Made by a program: the position numbers and the translations under genes. 64,000 nucleotides of DNA from Limnephilus marmoratus (lineage: Eukaryota; Arthropoda; Insecta; Trichoptera; Limnephilidae): contig OU862909.1 of assembly GCA_917880885.1 (NCBI GenBank), positions 31,308,405-31,372,404 of the forward strand, written 5' to 3'. The notes below the pieces were generated by a model. It worked only from the letters and a program-made list of their open reading frames with translations. It was not told the origin of the DNA and searched no databases. This document shows, piece by piece, positions 11,052 to 22,829 of this stretch; the first letter of the stretch is position 1; each line of letters begins with the position of its first letter.

Positions 11052-11066
11052 AGCCAATAGTGATGA
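10488..11066 (+). mobile_element. RTE-type LINE insertion, severely 5'-truncated
   Basis: This 579-bp insert is bracketed by ATTGTTGATC at 10478-10487 and 11067-11076, a perfect 10-bp duplication. The frame stops at 11049-11051, and the element ends about 15 bases later in a short TGATGA tail. Size, tail and target duplication match target-primed insertion by the RTE machinery that produced 1556-2965. Confidence 0.9.
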
Positions 11067-11379
11067 ATTGTTGATCAGCATTTTTGTCATAGGCAGTTAT
11101 TAAATAGGCTTAAGTTTACTAGTTTTATAAAACTATTATTTTATTTATTTAATAATCAGGGGAACCAAAGTACCTCTTGTTAAGCAAAATTTAGAAACAA
11201 AATTAAGTAAATTAAAAATAATTAATTAATTATTAGTATTTTTTTATTAATCGTTTATTAAGAATGTTTTTTTTACAATAAGCATACATGTTTTATATGT
11301 TTTACAGTATTATAAATAAAAATAACCTTTACTTCAATTTTCAGTTTTATTTTTAAGGTTCAACAAAATTGCCCAATAT

Positions 11380-11630
11380 TAAGCGCGCGGTAGAGGGGGG
11401 ATGGTACCAGCGGCCGAAAATTTAAATTTCATCAAAAGATGATCTTGTGATTGTAAAACAAATAAACACATTTTTTCAAAATTTAACACCTAATTTTACT
11501 AGATAAAACAACAACCTTTTGAAATCAATTTATATTTTTTGTAGAAAAGAGTCCATACGTCTAGAATTTGATTCAAATATGACATATTTCAGGTTGTGTC
11601 GGGTTACAACCTCTTAAAAAGCACCACAAG
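11380..11630. repeat. dispersed repeat, copy 1 (relative at 12890-13610)
   Basis: Sequence from ACCAGCGGCCGAAAATTT through AAAAGAGTCCATACGTCTAG to CCTCTTAAAAAG has an ordered counterpart at 12890-13610, with CCAGCGGACGAAAAT, AAAAGAGTCAATACGTCTAA and CCCTCTTAAGGC. The second copy is longer. There is no coding capacity and no recognised class. Confidence 0.6.
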
Positions 11631-11721
11631 ATGATTTGTTAATTCTACTATATTTAGATTCAAAATAGGAATGCGTTGAGCTATGCATTCTTTACTAACA
11701 AAATGTAAACAAAAAATGTAC

Positions 11722-12181
11722 AGTTTTTTTTTGCATTAGCTCCACACAAGAAATAATTCCCCTCAGGGCATACGCCATCTTTGGGGATGCTGTGTGGAGG
11801 GTCTTTTTAGGAAAGGAAGGAGGGGAAGTTCTGGGAAGGAAAATGGTATTAGGGGTTGGTAGAAATCTGCGGGTCAGTGTATCCAGGAGTGATGGGCGTA
11901 TGAATCTATCCCTCACACTGCGGTGTAAGGTGATGTTCCGAAATAGTATCTACGGCTGGAGAAGTCAAAATGACTCCCTCAACCATTCTCTCCGATCCGT
12001 CCTGCCATGCAGTTGGTGGGCAGACGCATCCGCCGCCAAGACCCGGACAAACCTCACCGAAAGAACCCGGTCATCCCTACTAAGTCACCAAGCGAACAAC
12101 TTGGGGTGACCTATGGCAGAGGTGTTGGTTATCCAATAAATGGTTCCCGGGGCGAAGGTACCCATACCCGCCTCCCAAATT
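11722..12181 (-). mobile_element. family D SINE, near full length
   Basis: Read on the minus strand, the element starts at a TTTGGGAGGCGGGTATGGGT-like end, runs through ACCTCTGCCATAGGTCACCCC and the conserved GATTC-TACC-ACCCC region, enters the shared tail (CCCTCCACACAGCATCCCC), and ends in GTGGAGCTAATG and a poly(A) that appears here as T's near 11726. The hairpin region is partly eroded in this copy. No frame is conserved between copies, so it is non-coding. See the shared-tail finding for the relation to the LINE. Confidence 0.85.
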
Positions 12182-12527
12182 CTAAAGTTATAATGCTTTT
12201 GATCGGAATCTTATTCGAACGGGGTTAACTAAGAAAGCTTCACTGAAAGGAACAGTGCGAAAATTTAAGTCCATTATTACCCGGAGGCTTAATTTCCCCG
12301 GTCTACCCACCGACAACCCTTGTAATGTTAATTTACGAGCTCCGCAGAAGGGGAGAGGTGGGTAGCTCGTGTCACTTTACTAATTGCACCACCATAAAAC
12401 ACTTGTAATTATGTAGGAAAGTAGCGTATGTACGCGCCGTTTTGAAATAATAACAACTATAATTGTAGGCAACAATTAAACGGTGCCGAGTGTATTTAGC
12501 AATAGGTACATTGTTTAAAGAACTCAG

Positions 12528-12760
12528 TGGCGGCTCGAAATTTTTCAGTGTGCAAGAATGTCACAGGAAAAATTGAACATTATTGATATTGTTGAAGCTG
12601 AGGAAATTTTTTTGATGTTGAATATTTTCAGAATTTTCAAGATATGTGGAGTGTCACCTACATTGCTGAAAGACTCAAAAATCACACAAACTGTAATATA
12701 TCCAAATATTTGTAAAAGATTAATTCGGCTATTCATTACTCAGATTTAAAAAAAATATAT
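12528..12760. repeat. possible hAT-like repeat with CAGTGGCGG end
   Basis: CAGTGGCGGCTCGAAATTTT at 12530 resembles a hAT terminal inverted repeat and leads into sequence without coding content. No matching right end or 8-bp duplication was found, so the class and the right boundary are uncertain. Confidence 0.3.
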
Positions 12761-12889
12761 ATCGTTATGTAAGACAAGATCATTCAAAATACGGTTTTCA
12801 ACTTTACAATTTATTTTCTAATTATATTATTCAAAAACAAATAACAGCAAAATCATCGCACTGAAGCTGCAATACTTTGCTTAGTTAAG

Positions 12890-13610
12890 AGCGTTTAACC
12901 AGCCAGCGGACGAAAATCCACATTTCGTCGAAAGTTGTTCTTACGATCGTGCAGGGCGGTTACAATGAAAAAGATTAATTATTCTCCGTACCAGCTTTTT
13001 TAAATTATAACTCAATATCGAATTTATTTCAATTCAAATTAGCTTTAATTTATACCTTCATCCAAAAATGCTGAAAGGCGTGATGATAAAACTATTAAAA
13101 TAATGTACTTTTGGTAGTTATTTTTTGATTATAAGTATTTTTCATTTTTCAATAATGTCTAAATTTAATAAGAATGTTAAAAAAATCTGAAATATATTAG
13201 TTTGTAAGTGCGCAAATAAATACACAAACGGACCAATTTTCGCCAAGAAACACATGTACGTACATGATTTAATGATTTTATTGAAACTAAAATTAAAATT
13301 CTAAAACATGCGTTTGCTAGATAATGTATTGATTTATTTTACTGCATGATTTTATTATTTGAAATGGGTGTGGTATAATACAAAAACTTTTTTGAAAATT
13401 GAACAAATCTGCCAACGACCCATGGAATAACCTTATTATACTAAAAATTTAAAAAATTTCTCATAATTTATTACATACGAATGCTAGATAAAAGAACAAT
13501 CTTTCGAAATCCATTTATAATTTTTTGTGGAAAAGAGTCAATACGTCTAAAAACTTTTTTGAAAATGACGTATTTCCGGTTTTCTCTGGTAATGCCCTCT
13601 TAAGGCATTT
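12890..13610. repeat. dispersed repeat, copy 2 (relative at 11380-11630)
   Basis: Shares ordered blocks with 11380-11630 at its beginning and over its last 190 bases. About 450 bases between the blocks are extra here and show no recognisable content. Confidence 0.55.
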
Positions 13611-13611
13611 A

Positions 13612-15700
13612 TATTCAACACATAGCGTAACTTCCATCATGAAATATGATGCGTAGAATGGCCAAATATCTCGTGTGCCTTGTTCTTAGAATATTTGATA
13701 AGAAAAAATCGGATAAAGAGCACGTTCCCACTGCCGTTTAAAAATCGGACGACAAAAATCGGATGTCGTGTTCGTACCACTGTTTAATAAACAGAAAAAA
13801 CGGATATCGGACGTTCTTTTCACACTTAAAAAACACGTTTAAAAAACGGAACGATAAAATATCGGATGATCATGCAGACGCTGACATGCATGCTTTCTAG
13901 CCACTGGAGAGTGGATGGATTGAGGAGTCGGGATGTAGCGGGTCTCACGCCGGATCGACAAGGAGGCAAGTGTGAGCAGCTTCGTATATTTATGCATATA
14001 TTTATTTTTATAACATCTAGTAAAAAAGGTAATGTCAAATATTTAATTTAATAAAAAAAATTATAATAGCAAAAAATGTGGGATTATAAAGCATCGCTTT
14101 ATGTTTGAATTGCCATATGTAAAGTGCACAATGCCAGAATATCACGTCCGCGCCGCATAAGTGGGTGCATGGACCAATAACAATGAATAAATTATACTTC
14201 TGTTGGTTTACCGACGAAACGAAAAGCTGCAACATTAAATTACCAATGAGCAGTATGGCCGATTTATAGACTGCGCCAAGCGTTAATTTCATAATTCGGA
14301 AAACAGTGACCGCACGTCATTGATACATTCATCCGCAATTTATATATTTTTATTTTCATTAAGGACTGTTTAAAAAAATGCAAAGTAAAGTAAATTATTC
14401 AAAATCCTCCTGACTAGGGATTCCCGTTCAAGGGCTGTCTGTTGACTGTAGGTAGTTGTATTGGTGTTACATTTTCTTCAACTTCATGTTTGTTAACTTT
14501 AATTATTAATTTCTTCATGTTTATTGATTTCCACATATTCATGTTTGTTGACTGTAGGTTGTGTTAGGTTACTTCATAAATTTGATGATTTCCTCATCTT
14601 TGTTTTTACATATATTTTGATGACGTTTAAAAACTTGTATATATCGATGGTGTTTTAATTTGATTTTGAAGGTTGTATATTTTGCGGCATGGAATTTATT
14701 GTTTTCTGGACAAAAGATGTACTTAATTTTAGGATGATCCATAGATTAGTATTAGTATAATTACAAATGAAAACGTACACTTTTAAAAAAATTACTGAAC
14801 CAGAGTTGTACAACAGTCCAACTATGAAAATCTAACGCTAAAGGAAGTGGGCGAGGGCAAGGACAGGATTAAGAGGAATGTGAAAGATATGATTACTGTA
14901 TAGCTCAAGCCGTCTGAAAGTTTCGAATCTGAATATGCATCTCTCTCCAGTGCGAGATTGTGAGTCCACCGGAAACAAGATACGAATATGCTCAAAATAA
15001 TTTATTTAACTTCTATACGGCACAATGCTACCGCGGGTTTAAGTGGCAACAATGTACATTATTAAAATGCTGATTATTATGCGCAAGGTGAACTTAAAAT
15101 GGCAAATGCAAGGATTAGGTTCTAGTTTAAAATGAAAAGAAGATTTTCGAAATACATAAGTGTATTATGAAAAAAAGGACATCCTGATTCTAAGACTGTC
15201 TGGCTTAAAGGGCTTGCTTAGGTAAATAGGTTGATGGTGATACCGTGATAAATAGTAGTGACGGAAGCATAGCTTGTCGAAAACTCTTCTTTTGAAGAAA
15301 GAATATTACAACGTGAGAATGGCAGGGTTGCTGATCATTGGCTACCAACCAAAAGGGCCTTCCAGAAGCAGGACAGGCTGATGACTTCAGATGCCAATCA
15401 TCCTTCCAGGATGATTTCCAGTCAGCTCTGAAGATGGCGAGAATCACTTCCAAGATCCAAGATCACAATCTTAGCGATTTTTAGTTGAATCGTATTTCAG
15501 TTCAGAGGATCTCCCAATGCTCTGGGCTGCCGAACAAAGAATGACCCGTTTCCTTTTCAGACCTGGTCATTTGAATGCTCCATACAGTTCCATTCCAAAA
15601 TATTCCAGGGCAGGCAATCTGACCAATGCCCAATTGTCAATGAGCTAGAGGTGCCAAAAACCGAGACCATAAATATAGTGTGTATAAAAGAGTACACACA
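13612..15700. other. no recognisable feature
   Basis: Includes several imperfect AAAAATCGGA-type motifs (13705-13870) and a short repeat of TTCATGTTTGTTGACTGTAGGT-like pieces (14430-14570). No frame with protein similarity was recognised. 15200-15640 is less AT-rich but has no identifiable content. Confidence 0.5.
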
Positions 15701-15711
15701 CCTTGTTATAA

Positions 15712-16270
15712 ATACCCACACCTGTCAAAAAAATAGCCAGATCCGTCGTAGATTGCTCAGAACTCTTAGAACGAATTCCTAACAGACCAACAAGATCAGA
15801 CATGATTCTTAGCCTCCCTCGGTGCAACACTAATTCTAAGCAGAACTCTTTCATCTATCGTGCATCCAACACTTTCAACATATACTACACACAATTTGAC
15901 ATTTTTAACTCTGCACCACACTCCTTAAAATCACACAGACGCTCTCTCGATACTCTACAATAACAATAACTATAGATACCCTCTAATACAACCACCACTC
16001 TATGAACTTCCTTCTTTTTGTCTTTTAATTTTCTGTCACGCATATTTTTATTACTATACCTCAACTTAACCGATTCCCCCCCATCCTACTCCCTCCCTAT
16101 TCCCACCTAAATAACTCGTCTCTTGAAATGTAATTTTTCATTAGTAAATATATCTGGAATCACTACACTACTTGTATACAATACCCATGTGGAAACCCGT
16201 ATATGGTTCAATTATTGTACGCCGTTATTAATGTAAACTGTTGGTCTCCCAAATAAATAAAATAAAAATA
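15712..16270 (+). pseudogene. LINE C-terminus and 3' UTR
   Basis: An 83-codon frame (15712-15963) ends SLPRCNTNSKQNSFIYRAS, FNIYYTQFDIFNSAPHSL and KSHRRSLDTLQ before TAA. This is the usual last segment of Jockey/CR1-type RT proteins, where IFN-LP-SL-S is characteristic. A 3' UTR of about 300 bases follows and ends in CAAATAAATAAAATAAAAAT-type sequence. The RT catalytic core is missing. Upstream sequence (15200-15710) shows no clear frame of the same protein. Confidence 0.7.
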
Positions 16271-16875
16271 AAATACTTTTTATGTAACAGTAAGACCGCC
16301 GTGAGTCTAAATAATGCGCGGTGTACGAAAAAACGCTGAACATTATCTTTCGATTGGGAACCTCTGGCCCCAGAACCAATAAGCTTAACGCTCTGCTACG
16401 GGGGTCATTGAATATAGGTTGATTTACATGTAGACCAGAACAAACTATACGGGTTAAAGCAATTTAGAACCACAACACAAAAGATTTGCCTCGTTCCTTT
16501 TAACGTGATTAAAAAGGAAGGATTCTCGGGAACTGGAAAAGCGTGCCAAAGCGTACCAGGCTATACATTTTACTGCAACACTTTCAGTGAGAACAAAGCT
16601 GATTAAATTGATCGATTTAATTCTTTTTAAATACATAACGTGTGGTGATTCGATAATTTAATATTACGTACGATTAGATTATTCGGAAATTATTGGAAAC
16701 ACAAATTAAATTACAACGAACCATTTTACCTTTATTACTCCATGATTGATTTGCGATAAATTATTCAAAATCACATGTGTGCGAGCTACAGTGATTTCGG
16801 GGAGTAATTATCGGTTAGTTATGAAATTGTATACATACCTTCCAACAGAAAAGTAAAAATACTATTCAGAATTAA

Positions 16876-17454
16876 CCCTAGATCACTAACCTTCGTCAAA
16901 ACGACGACGCGGACTGGAAAAAGTGGTATAAATTTTGAGTGCGTCGTCGTACGCATTCCAGATTTCGGCTAATCTCAGACGACCTGCAGCTCGCGCGGCG
17001 CACGGATGTGTTTTTGTGTAGGGGCCCTGTGTGCCCTACATGGGCATACATGCCCAAGTGCAACAAATCCTTGCGTGGCGAACACAAACTTGAAATTTGT
17101 CACAAATGTATTAATTAAAAGTTTTTTTCTAAAATGTTTCTTTCTTTTGTTGATTTTATTACATAATTTTAATATTTTAAGTCCTTGTTTTTTTTAGTTA
17201 ATAAGATTTAAGCATTTAAAAAAACAAAAATTTTCAAATGAGTAAAAACTCTGGTCTCAATTAAAAGACGGCCAAAGTAATTAAAATGTGATTTTCGAAA
17301 ATAAAAAACATGTTAACAAATGATTATTGTAATAAATATATACACATATAAACATTTGGTTCCATAAACCCTTAGAAGCCTCCCTTTTATACGGCGTAGC
17401 CTAAACGACGAAGGTTAGTAATAAACGTTGTAAAATAAGGTTAGTGATCTAGGG
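16876..17454. mobile_element. piggyBac-type MITE
   Basis: A 579-bp element between TTAA tetranucleotides (16872-16875, 17455-17458). The ends are CCCTAGATCACTAACCTT and its exact inverse AAGGTTAGTGATCTAGGG. A second, subterminal copy of the inner motif (ACGAAGGTTAGT at about 17407) faces CACTAACCTTCGT on the left. CCC...GGG ends with a TTAA target are the signature of piggyBac-type elements. No transposase or cysteine-rich C-terminus could be recognised. Confidence 0.85.
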
Positions 17455-17561
17455 TTAAAACACCAAAAATGAGGTGTTTCAAAAAATTTTAACAAATCAT
17501 CAATTTTTTAAGTTAATTTTCACTATCTGTGAAAGTTCTATTAAGTTCTGTTATTGTTTCA

Positions 17562-18020
17562 ATTTGGGAGGCGGGTATGGGTTCCGCCGCCCAGGGAACC
17601 ATTTATTGGATAACCAACACCTCTGACGTAGGTCACCCCAAGTGGTTCGCTACGTCTGGTGACTTAACAGGGGAGCGAGCCTGGGTTCTTGGGGTGAGGT
17701 TTGTCTGGGTCTTGGCGGCGGATGCGTCTACCCACTAGCTGCATGAAAAGTCGGATGGGGAGAGAATGGTTGAGGGAGTTCCTTTGACTTCTCCAGTCGT
17801 ACTCTCTCGGAACATCGCCTTGCACCGCAATGGGAGGGATGGATTCATACGTCCGTCACTCCTGGACACACTGACCCCCAGATTCCTACCCACCCCTAAT
17901 TCCCTTTTCCTTCGCAGAACTTTCTTGTCTTCCTTTCCTAAAAATACCCTCTACACAGCATCCCCAGAAAGGGGAATTATTTTCCTCAGGGCCTCCTGTG
18001 TGGTGTTACTATGAAAAAAA
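17562..18020 (+). mobile_element. family D SINE, near full length
   Basis: Forward copy, beginning TTTGGGAGGCGGGTATGGGT. It proceeds through the body (AACCAACACCTCTGACG, CAAGTGGTTCGCTACG, TGAGGTTTGTCTGGGTCTTG) to the shared tail with ACAGCATCCCC and TCAGGGCCTCCTGTGTGG, then poly(A). It gives the clearest forward reading of the non-coding body. One half of the tail hairpin has been lost. Confidence 0.87.
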
Positions 18021-18724
18021 ATCACTTTGATGAAGCAACTGGCCTACAATTATATAATGGCAGAACTTGAAAAGAACTTCCACAGAACGTGAAAATTAAC
18101 TTTAAAAAATTTATGAATTGTTAATTTTTTTTAAACAACCCGTCCTAATAATCAGACCGTGTTGATATTATTATATTTAAATAAGCGTAATAGATTAGGA
18201 ATACCTAAGCAACCGAATATCAATTCGGCGAATAATTCAGTGTATAAATAAGTTCTTAATAATCAAGGTCTCAAAAATATTATATGATAAGCACGTCCAT
18301 TCTTACGAAAGAATGCAAAATACGAAATTATGAAAATTCCAACAACGGCAACAAAAACCTTTCAAGTGTTAAATGGAAATGTGGGAGATTCCGTTCGGCG
18401 AATAAACGTTTTCTTATTGTGTACTTTAAAATCATACTTTTGTGTCGGTATTTTTACAATTTCTAACACGCATCGGAAGTTTTTTTTAATCTATTCACGA
18501 TGATTTGTTACAAAAAAATCTTATAACGTTGCGAAATTTTTCCACATTTTAAAGCAGGGGTTTCTGGGTATAGCCTCAAAATTTATTCGTTTGGGATTGA
18601 TGCGACGGTATCAATATACTCGTATATATTTTTTTTAACCTTCGCAGAAAATCAACCAACAACGAGGAATCAAGATCAAAATAAAAGTATTATATTTAAT
18701 CAATTATTATTATTTTTTCTATAC

Positions 18725-19335
18725 CAGGGTTTCCCAACCAGTGGTCCGCGGACCACTAGTGGTCCGCAAGAGGCTAGCGATGGTCCGCCGGTCAATAAGC
18801 TAGCCAGCGCGCGGGAGGTCCCTGATCGAGAAGTTTGAATTAAAAAAAATCGGGACAATATTCAGTTTATCATTATTGTCAGTAGCGGATTTAGGGGGGG
18901 GGGGGGCACGGGGCACGTGCCCCCCCTAGACGGTATTTTTGTGTTCCAGATTCCATCACAGTACATACATAGAAGCAAAAACTGTCTTTATTTTAAACAT
19001 TTAATTTTTCTATTGTTTTGACACTACCATAAACCTTCCTAAACATACTTGAACTTGTAGAAAAAACTTGAAGTATGTACTTCCAGTTTATTTCTAACAG
19101 TAATTGTTGATTTTTTTGCCCATCCGCCCCTTGTACCCCCCGCAAAAAAAAAAACCTAACAGTAATTGTTGATATTTTGCCCGTCCCCTTTTGCCCCCCC
19201 CCCCCCCCCTATCCCGTGGCTAGAGAATTGTGGTCTTGGGGGGGTGAAACTCGGTCGGGAGGCCTACCTTGTGGTACCTGTCGAAAAAATAAACGTGCAA
19301 ATGGTCCCTGGTCAGATAAAGGTTGGGAACCACTG
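18725..19335. mobile_element. non-autonomous hAT element
   Basis: The ends are CAGGGTTTCCCAACCAGTGG and GGTTGGGAACCACTG, the style of hAT/Charlie-like elements with GTGGTCCGC repeats just inside. Flanking 8-mers ttctatac (18717-18724) and ttctagac (19336-19343) match at 7 of 8 positions. At 18887 a second hAT-like start (CAGTAGCGGATTTAGG, then a G-run and GGGCACGTGCCCCCC) suggests another element inserted inside, but its right end could not be fixed. There is no transposase. Confidence 0.85.
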
Positions 19336-19839
19336 TTCTAGACAATAATGATTACAACTTTGCTAGTTAAATAATATTTTCTAAGTCATAAATGGGCGCC
19401 GGAGATTTTTCTTTTTTGCCTCCATTTTGGATATTTCCGATCCCTAAAGGCAGAACATGACCTTTACTATTAACATTTCGGGTAATTCTCGGAATCCATA
19501 TTTCCTCTAATGTCAAATTACGCACCGATCATTAAACGTCACCATAATAGAGGCAAACAACAATATCGAGGGAATTATGAGTGATATATTCTATTAGTAC
19601 AGACCCCACTTCGTCCGAGTTTAAACATCTTTTTTTTTAATGAACGATTTAAAAATATGTAAAATGCACGCAGTTAAATGGATATATGAAAGCACCATAA
19701 ATGGACACACCAGAACAGAACACATCAATTTGCGTTAAACTAGAAATTCCAGCAAATCAAATGATTACAGTTTTCCCTGCTACAAGAGACAGATTTTCTA
19801 CTTTATAGTCAAGAATTAATATGGAGTAGTATGGTATTA

Positions 19840-20268
19840 TCTTCTTATATATAAAAATGAATCGCTGAATGTGTTGCTAAGCGCATAAATTTCGAACGAC
19901 TGCACCAAATTGGATAATTATTTTTCTTGGGTGTTCATTATTGTCAGGTTTTTATAAAACTTCCGGTGAGGTCTGGCATTATGAAATTTGTATTAAAAAA
20001 TTTCTATGGAAAGCGGGAGGGAGGGAGGGGGGAGGGGAACCTGGGAGGGGGGAGGGGACCTCGGGAGGGCGGTTCGCGGGACGGGGGAAGGGGGGGGAGT
20101 GGAATGGGGAAAGGGAAGGTAGAGGTGACGGAATGGAAACGCGAGAGGGGAAGAGGATGCAGGAGAAGAAGGGGAGGCGGAAGGGGACCGAGACGAATGG
20201 GAAAGGACACTCAGGGAGAAACAATTTCTTTATTAAATGGCATAACAACGCATGCCGGGACCAGCTAA
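19840..20268 (+). mobile_element. non-autonomous Helitron
   Basis: The 5' end is A^TC, followed by TTCTTATATATAAAAATGAA, a start seen in many insect Helitrons. The 3' end has a hairpin (GGCAT-aacaacgc-ATGCC), then GGGACCAG and CTAA before a host T. The middle 200 bases are almost pure purine (GGGAGGGAGGGGGGAGGGG and similar) and could form G-quadruplexes. The open frames crossing this tract are composition artefacts. It lacks the Rep/helicase protein. The tract and the ACTCAGGGAGAAACAATTT that follows also occur in the Helitron at 35107-35564. Confidence 0.85.
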
Positions 20269-20499
20269 TTCAAAATAAAAATGCTTACCTTGGAGAATAG
20301 TTTGCAGAAACCAATTCTATACATCAGGATTACAATAAGAGAGTTTTGTATAGATTAAAGTGAATTTCGATGCGTAGAAAAACCACAAAAGAAAACACCT
20401 GAAAGCGGCTGCGGCCAGGTGTTGCCATGTGTACGAATACCTGATGATCGATGATAAATAAGGAAATTCGTGATTTATTAACATTGATACTTTCTACTT

Positions 20500-20520
20500 G
20501 TATATATATATATATATACA
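20500..20520. repeat. (TA)n microsatellite
   Basis: A short alternating TA run. Similar runs are at 34867-34888 and 52672-52695. Confidence 0.9.
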
Positions 20521-21045
20521 CTCAAACACATTCAGCAACACAGAAAATATTTTTATTTTGCCGATCAAAAGTTTATCCTTTTCAAAAATGCCATCCCTTT
20601 AGGTGGCACCCTCTCGCTGATATCCCCTCAATATGATACCGTTTATATTTTACGGACCACTACAGCGAATGCCATCAACCTTTTTACCATTGTGTGAAGT
20701 GGGTCATTGTGCGGGGAGGTCGGTAAGGTGGTCCGGTATTAGGACACCGTTTCGGAAACGGACTCCCTTCACGACTGAACTATTTGAAGCTATACAATGG
20801 AACTTATATGTAATAAATCTTCCAGTATTTTGTATTGTGGCTTAGCACGCTTACACGTTCGGAAGTTGGGGCACAATAATCATTCTCGTATTTTGAAAGA
20901 TAGAGTTTCGACTTTACTATTATAAATTTTTACTATTAGATATCATTTTATCGCATAATGTTTTATTGTAGCTGTATGGTGGTCCATCCTCTCTGATCTA
21001 CACAAGAACGGTCTATATAAATTACGTAGCCAAAAATTGGTAAAA

Positions 21046-21627
21046 GTATTGAGTGCTTTTATTATTACCGTGACTATCCACGATTGCGGTACCGTGACGG
21101 CAATAAAAGGCAATAAACAAACGTTCCTTATCACAATAATGCTGCAGCTCTTTCAAAAGACGAGACAATGTACGTAGGTCTGCTTCCTCCAAAGGAAAAA
21201 ACTAATCATAACCCATTTCTCTTACACACTGCACCGTGACGTCTCTGTAGACTCCCACAATATTACTAGCTGTGACAATAATTTTGAAAGAACGGAATAT
21301 GATTACAAGGATAATAGTGAGTGAATTACCAAAATTTAAAAACGTTAAATGTCATTGTGCTGATGGTTCTGCAGCTCTTTCTCACACACCAAATAACAAC
21401 AGTCGAAAATGAGACAAACAGTGAACGTATGTCTGCACCATCGGCGGTCCGTGAGTTTTCAGTGAGCTACTAAGATTGAAAAATACGACAATACTGATGT
21501 TGTTGCTGAAATGATTTTTTTTTTCAAAATTTCAACTTTTTGTATGAAGATCTTTTAGTGTGTGAATCCTGAAGATCTTAAGACCGTAATCATGGATCGT
21601 CACGGTGATAATAAAAGCGCTCATTAT
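21046..21627. repeat. separated inverted repeat, about 45-bp arms
   Basis: AGTATTGAGTGCTTTTATTA at 21046 onward, ending CACGATTGCGGT (21090), is matched in inverse orientation by ACCGTAATCATGGATCG to CGCTCATTAT (21583-21627) with several mismatches. The 490 bases between contain a partial hAT MITE (21442-21555). The arms may be the ends of an old DNA transposon, but the class is unknown. Confidence 0.6.
21442..21555 (+). mobile_element. hAT-type MITE, partial copy
   Basis: CGGCGGTCCGTGAGTTTTCA and the following bases match the left half of the MITE at 8204-8462, including TGAAAAATACGACA and TTTCAACTTTTTGTATGAAG. The right end is missing. Confidence 0.7.
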
Positions 21628-22548
21628 CTTCAAACTAATCGAAAATAACTTTAAAATGTTCTCTATAAACCAGTTCAATATGAACCGCAAGAATTTATTT
21701 TGTAAACGCCACCCAATTGCCTGCACATGTGTCCAAAGTTGTGTTATTTTTCGCGCTCCCAATACTGGTTAAATTCGCCGGAATCATTGACGGAGTTACT
21801 ACGCTTGTCCTATGTTCCCAATTTTAAAATCAGAAATTTTTGAAAGTGGATATTGAAGCATCAGTTTTGTACTTTCGTCTAAAGTTATTGATAAAATAAC
21901 AGTTATACCTAATACAGATGTAACGTATCATTTATGAAAAAGTATTTCTGTTAAAAAATATATATATTCTACTGTTACACAGAGTTTCCATACTCTCTTT
22001 TACAAGTTTAAAATATATCACAAAATTAATAAAAAAAATGTTAAAAGGAAATTTTGAAATTTTAAAAGAAATTTAAATGTTAAAAGGAAATTTTGAATTT
22101 TTTTCGTCGTAAGCATTTTTGGTCTAGTATCAAATAAAAGTATTTTTGGCGCCGTAAATTCATAATTCGGCTTTGTGTGCGGCGTGATGCTTAGTTAGTT
22201 GAATGTCACCAAAGATATTGAAATATAAGTAGATATGCTATCTGCAGTTTTTACTATGTAGGACTGCGCTTCCGGGTGTCGCCGATATTGTTTACCAATT
22301 ACAAATAAACTAAATGAACAAATTCTTTCCGTATTCAAACTATATTGTTAATCAATACTAATGCACATCTTCAAAAAATCTACGAAATGAACAAATTATT
22401 TTAGTATGCAAACTACTCTAATTAGGGCGTAGTCCGCCGACAGTTGCGCGGATACCATAGCATATCTCTTTTGTATTTGAATATCTTTGAACGTCACGAT
22501 AAGCTCAAAATTTTGAAATTAAAATCGCCTTTTTGACCATGAGACTAC

Positions 22549-22822
22549 CATTTTGGGAGACGGGTATGGGTATCGCCGCCCCGGGAACCACCTTTGCTAT
22601 AGGTCACCACAAGTGGTTCGCTACGTTTGGTGACTTAACAGGGGTGCCTGGGTTTATGGAGTGAGGTTTGTCAAGGTCTCCTGGACACTCTGAACCCCAG
22701 ATTCCTACCCACCCCTCATACCGATTTTCTTCCCAGAACTTTCCAGCATCCCCTAAGATGACAAAGGTCCCGAGGGAAATTATTTTCCTCAGGGTCTCTT
22801 GTGTGGAGTTAATGTAAAAAAA
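22549..22822 (+). mobile_element. family D SINE with internal deletion
   Basis: Starts TTTTGGGAGACGGGTATGGG and reaches poly(A) near 22815. About 190 bases of the body are deleted between the GTCAAGGTCTC and CTGGACACTCTG blocks. One side of the tail hairpin is eroded (CCCGAGGGAAATTATTTTCC, TCAGGGTCTC). Confidence 0.82.
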
Positions 22823-22829
22823 ACCATAC

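Noticed and set aside
11792..12228. Open frames in family D copies (also 17766-18014, 54879-55134)
   Set aside because: No frame is preserved between copies. Stops and indels fall at random, as expected for a non-coding SINE.
16896..17087. piggyBac transposase cysteine-rich tail inside the MITE
   Set aside because: Cysteines and histidines are present, but the spacing does not fit the family's zinc-binding pattern.
19927..20300. Glycine/arginine-rich open frames on both strands
   Set aside because: They are translations of the purine-rich Helitron core and appear in several frames at once.
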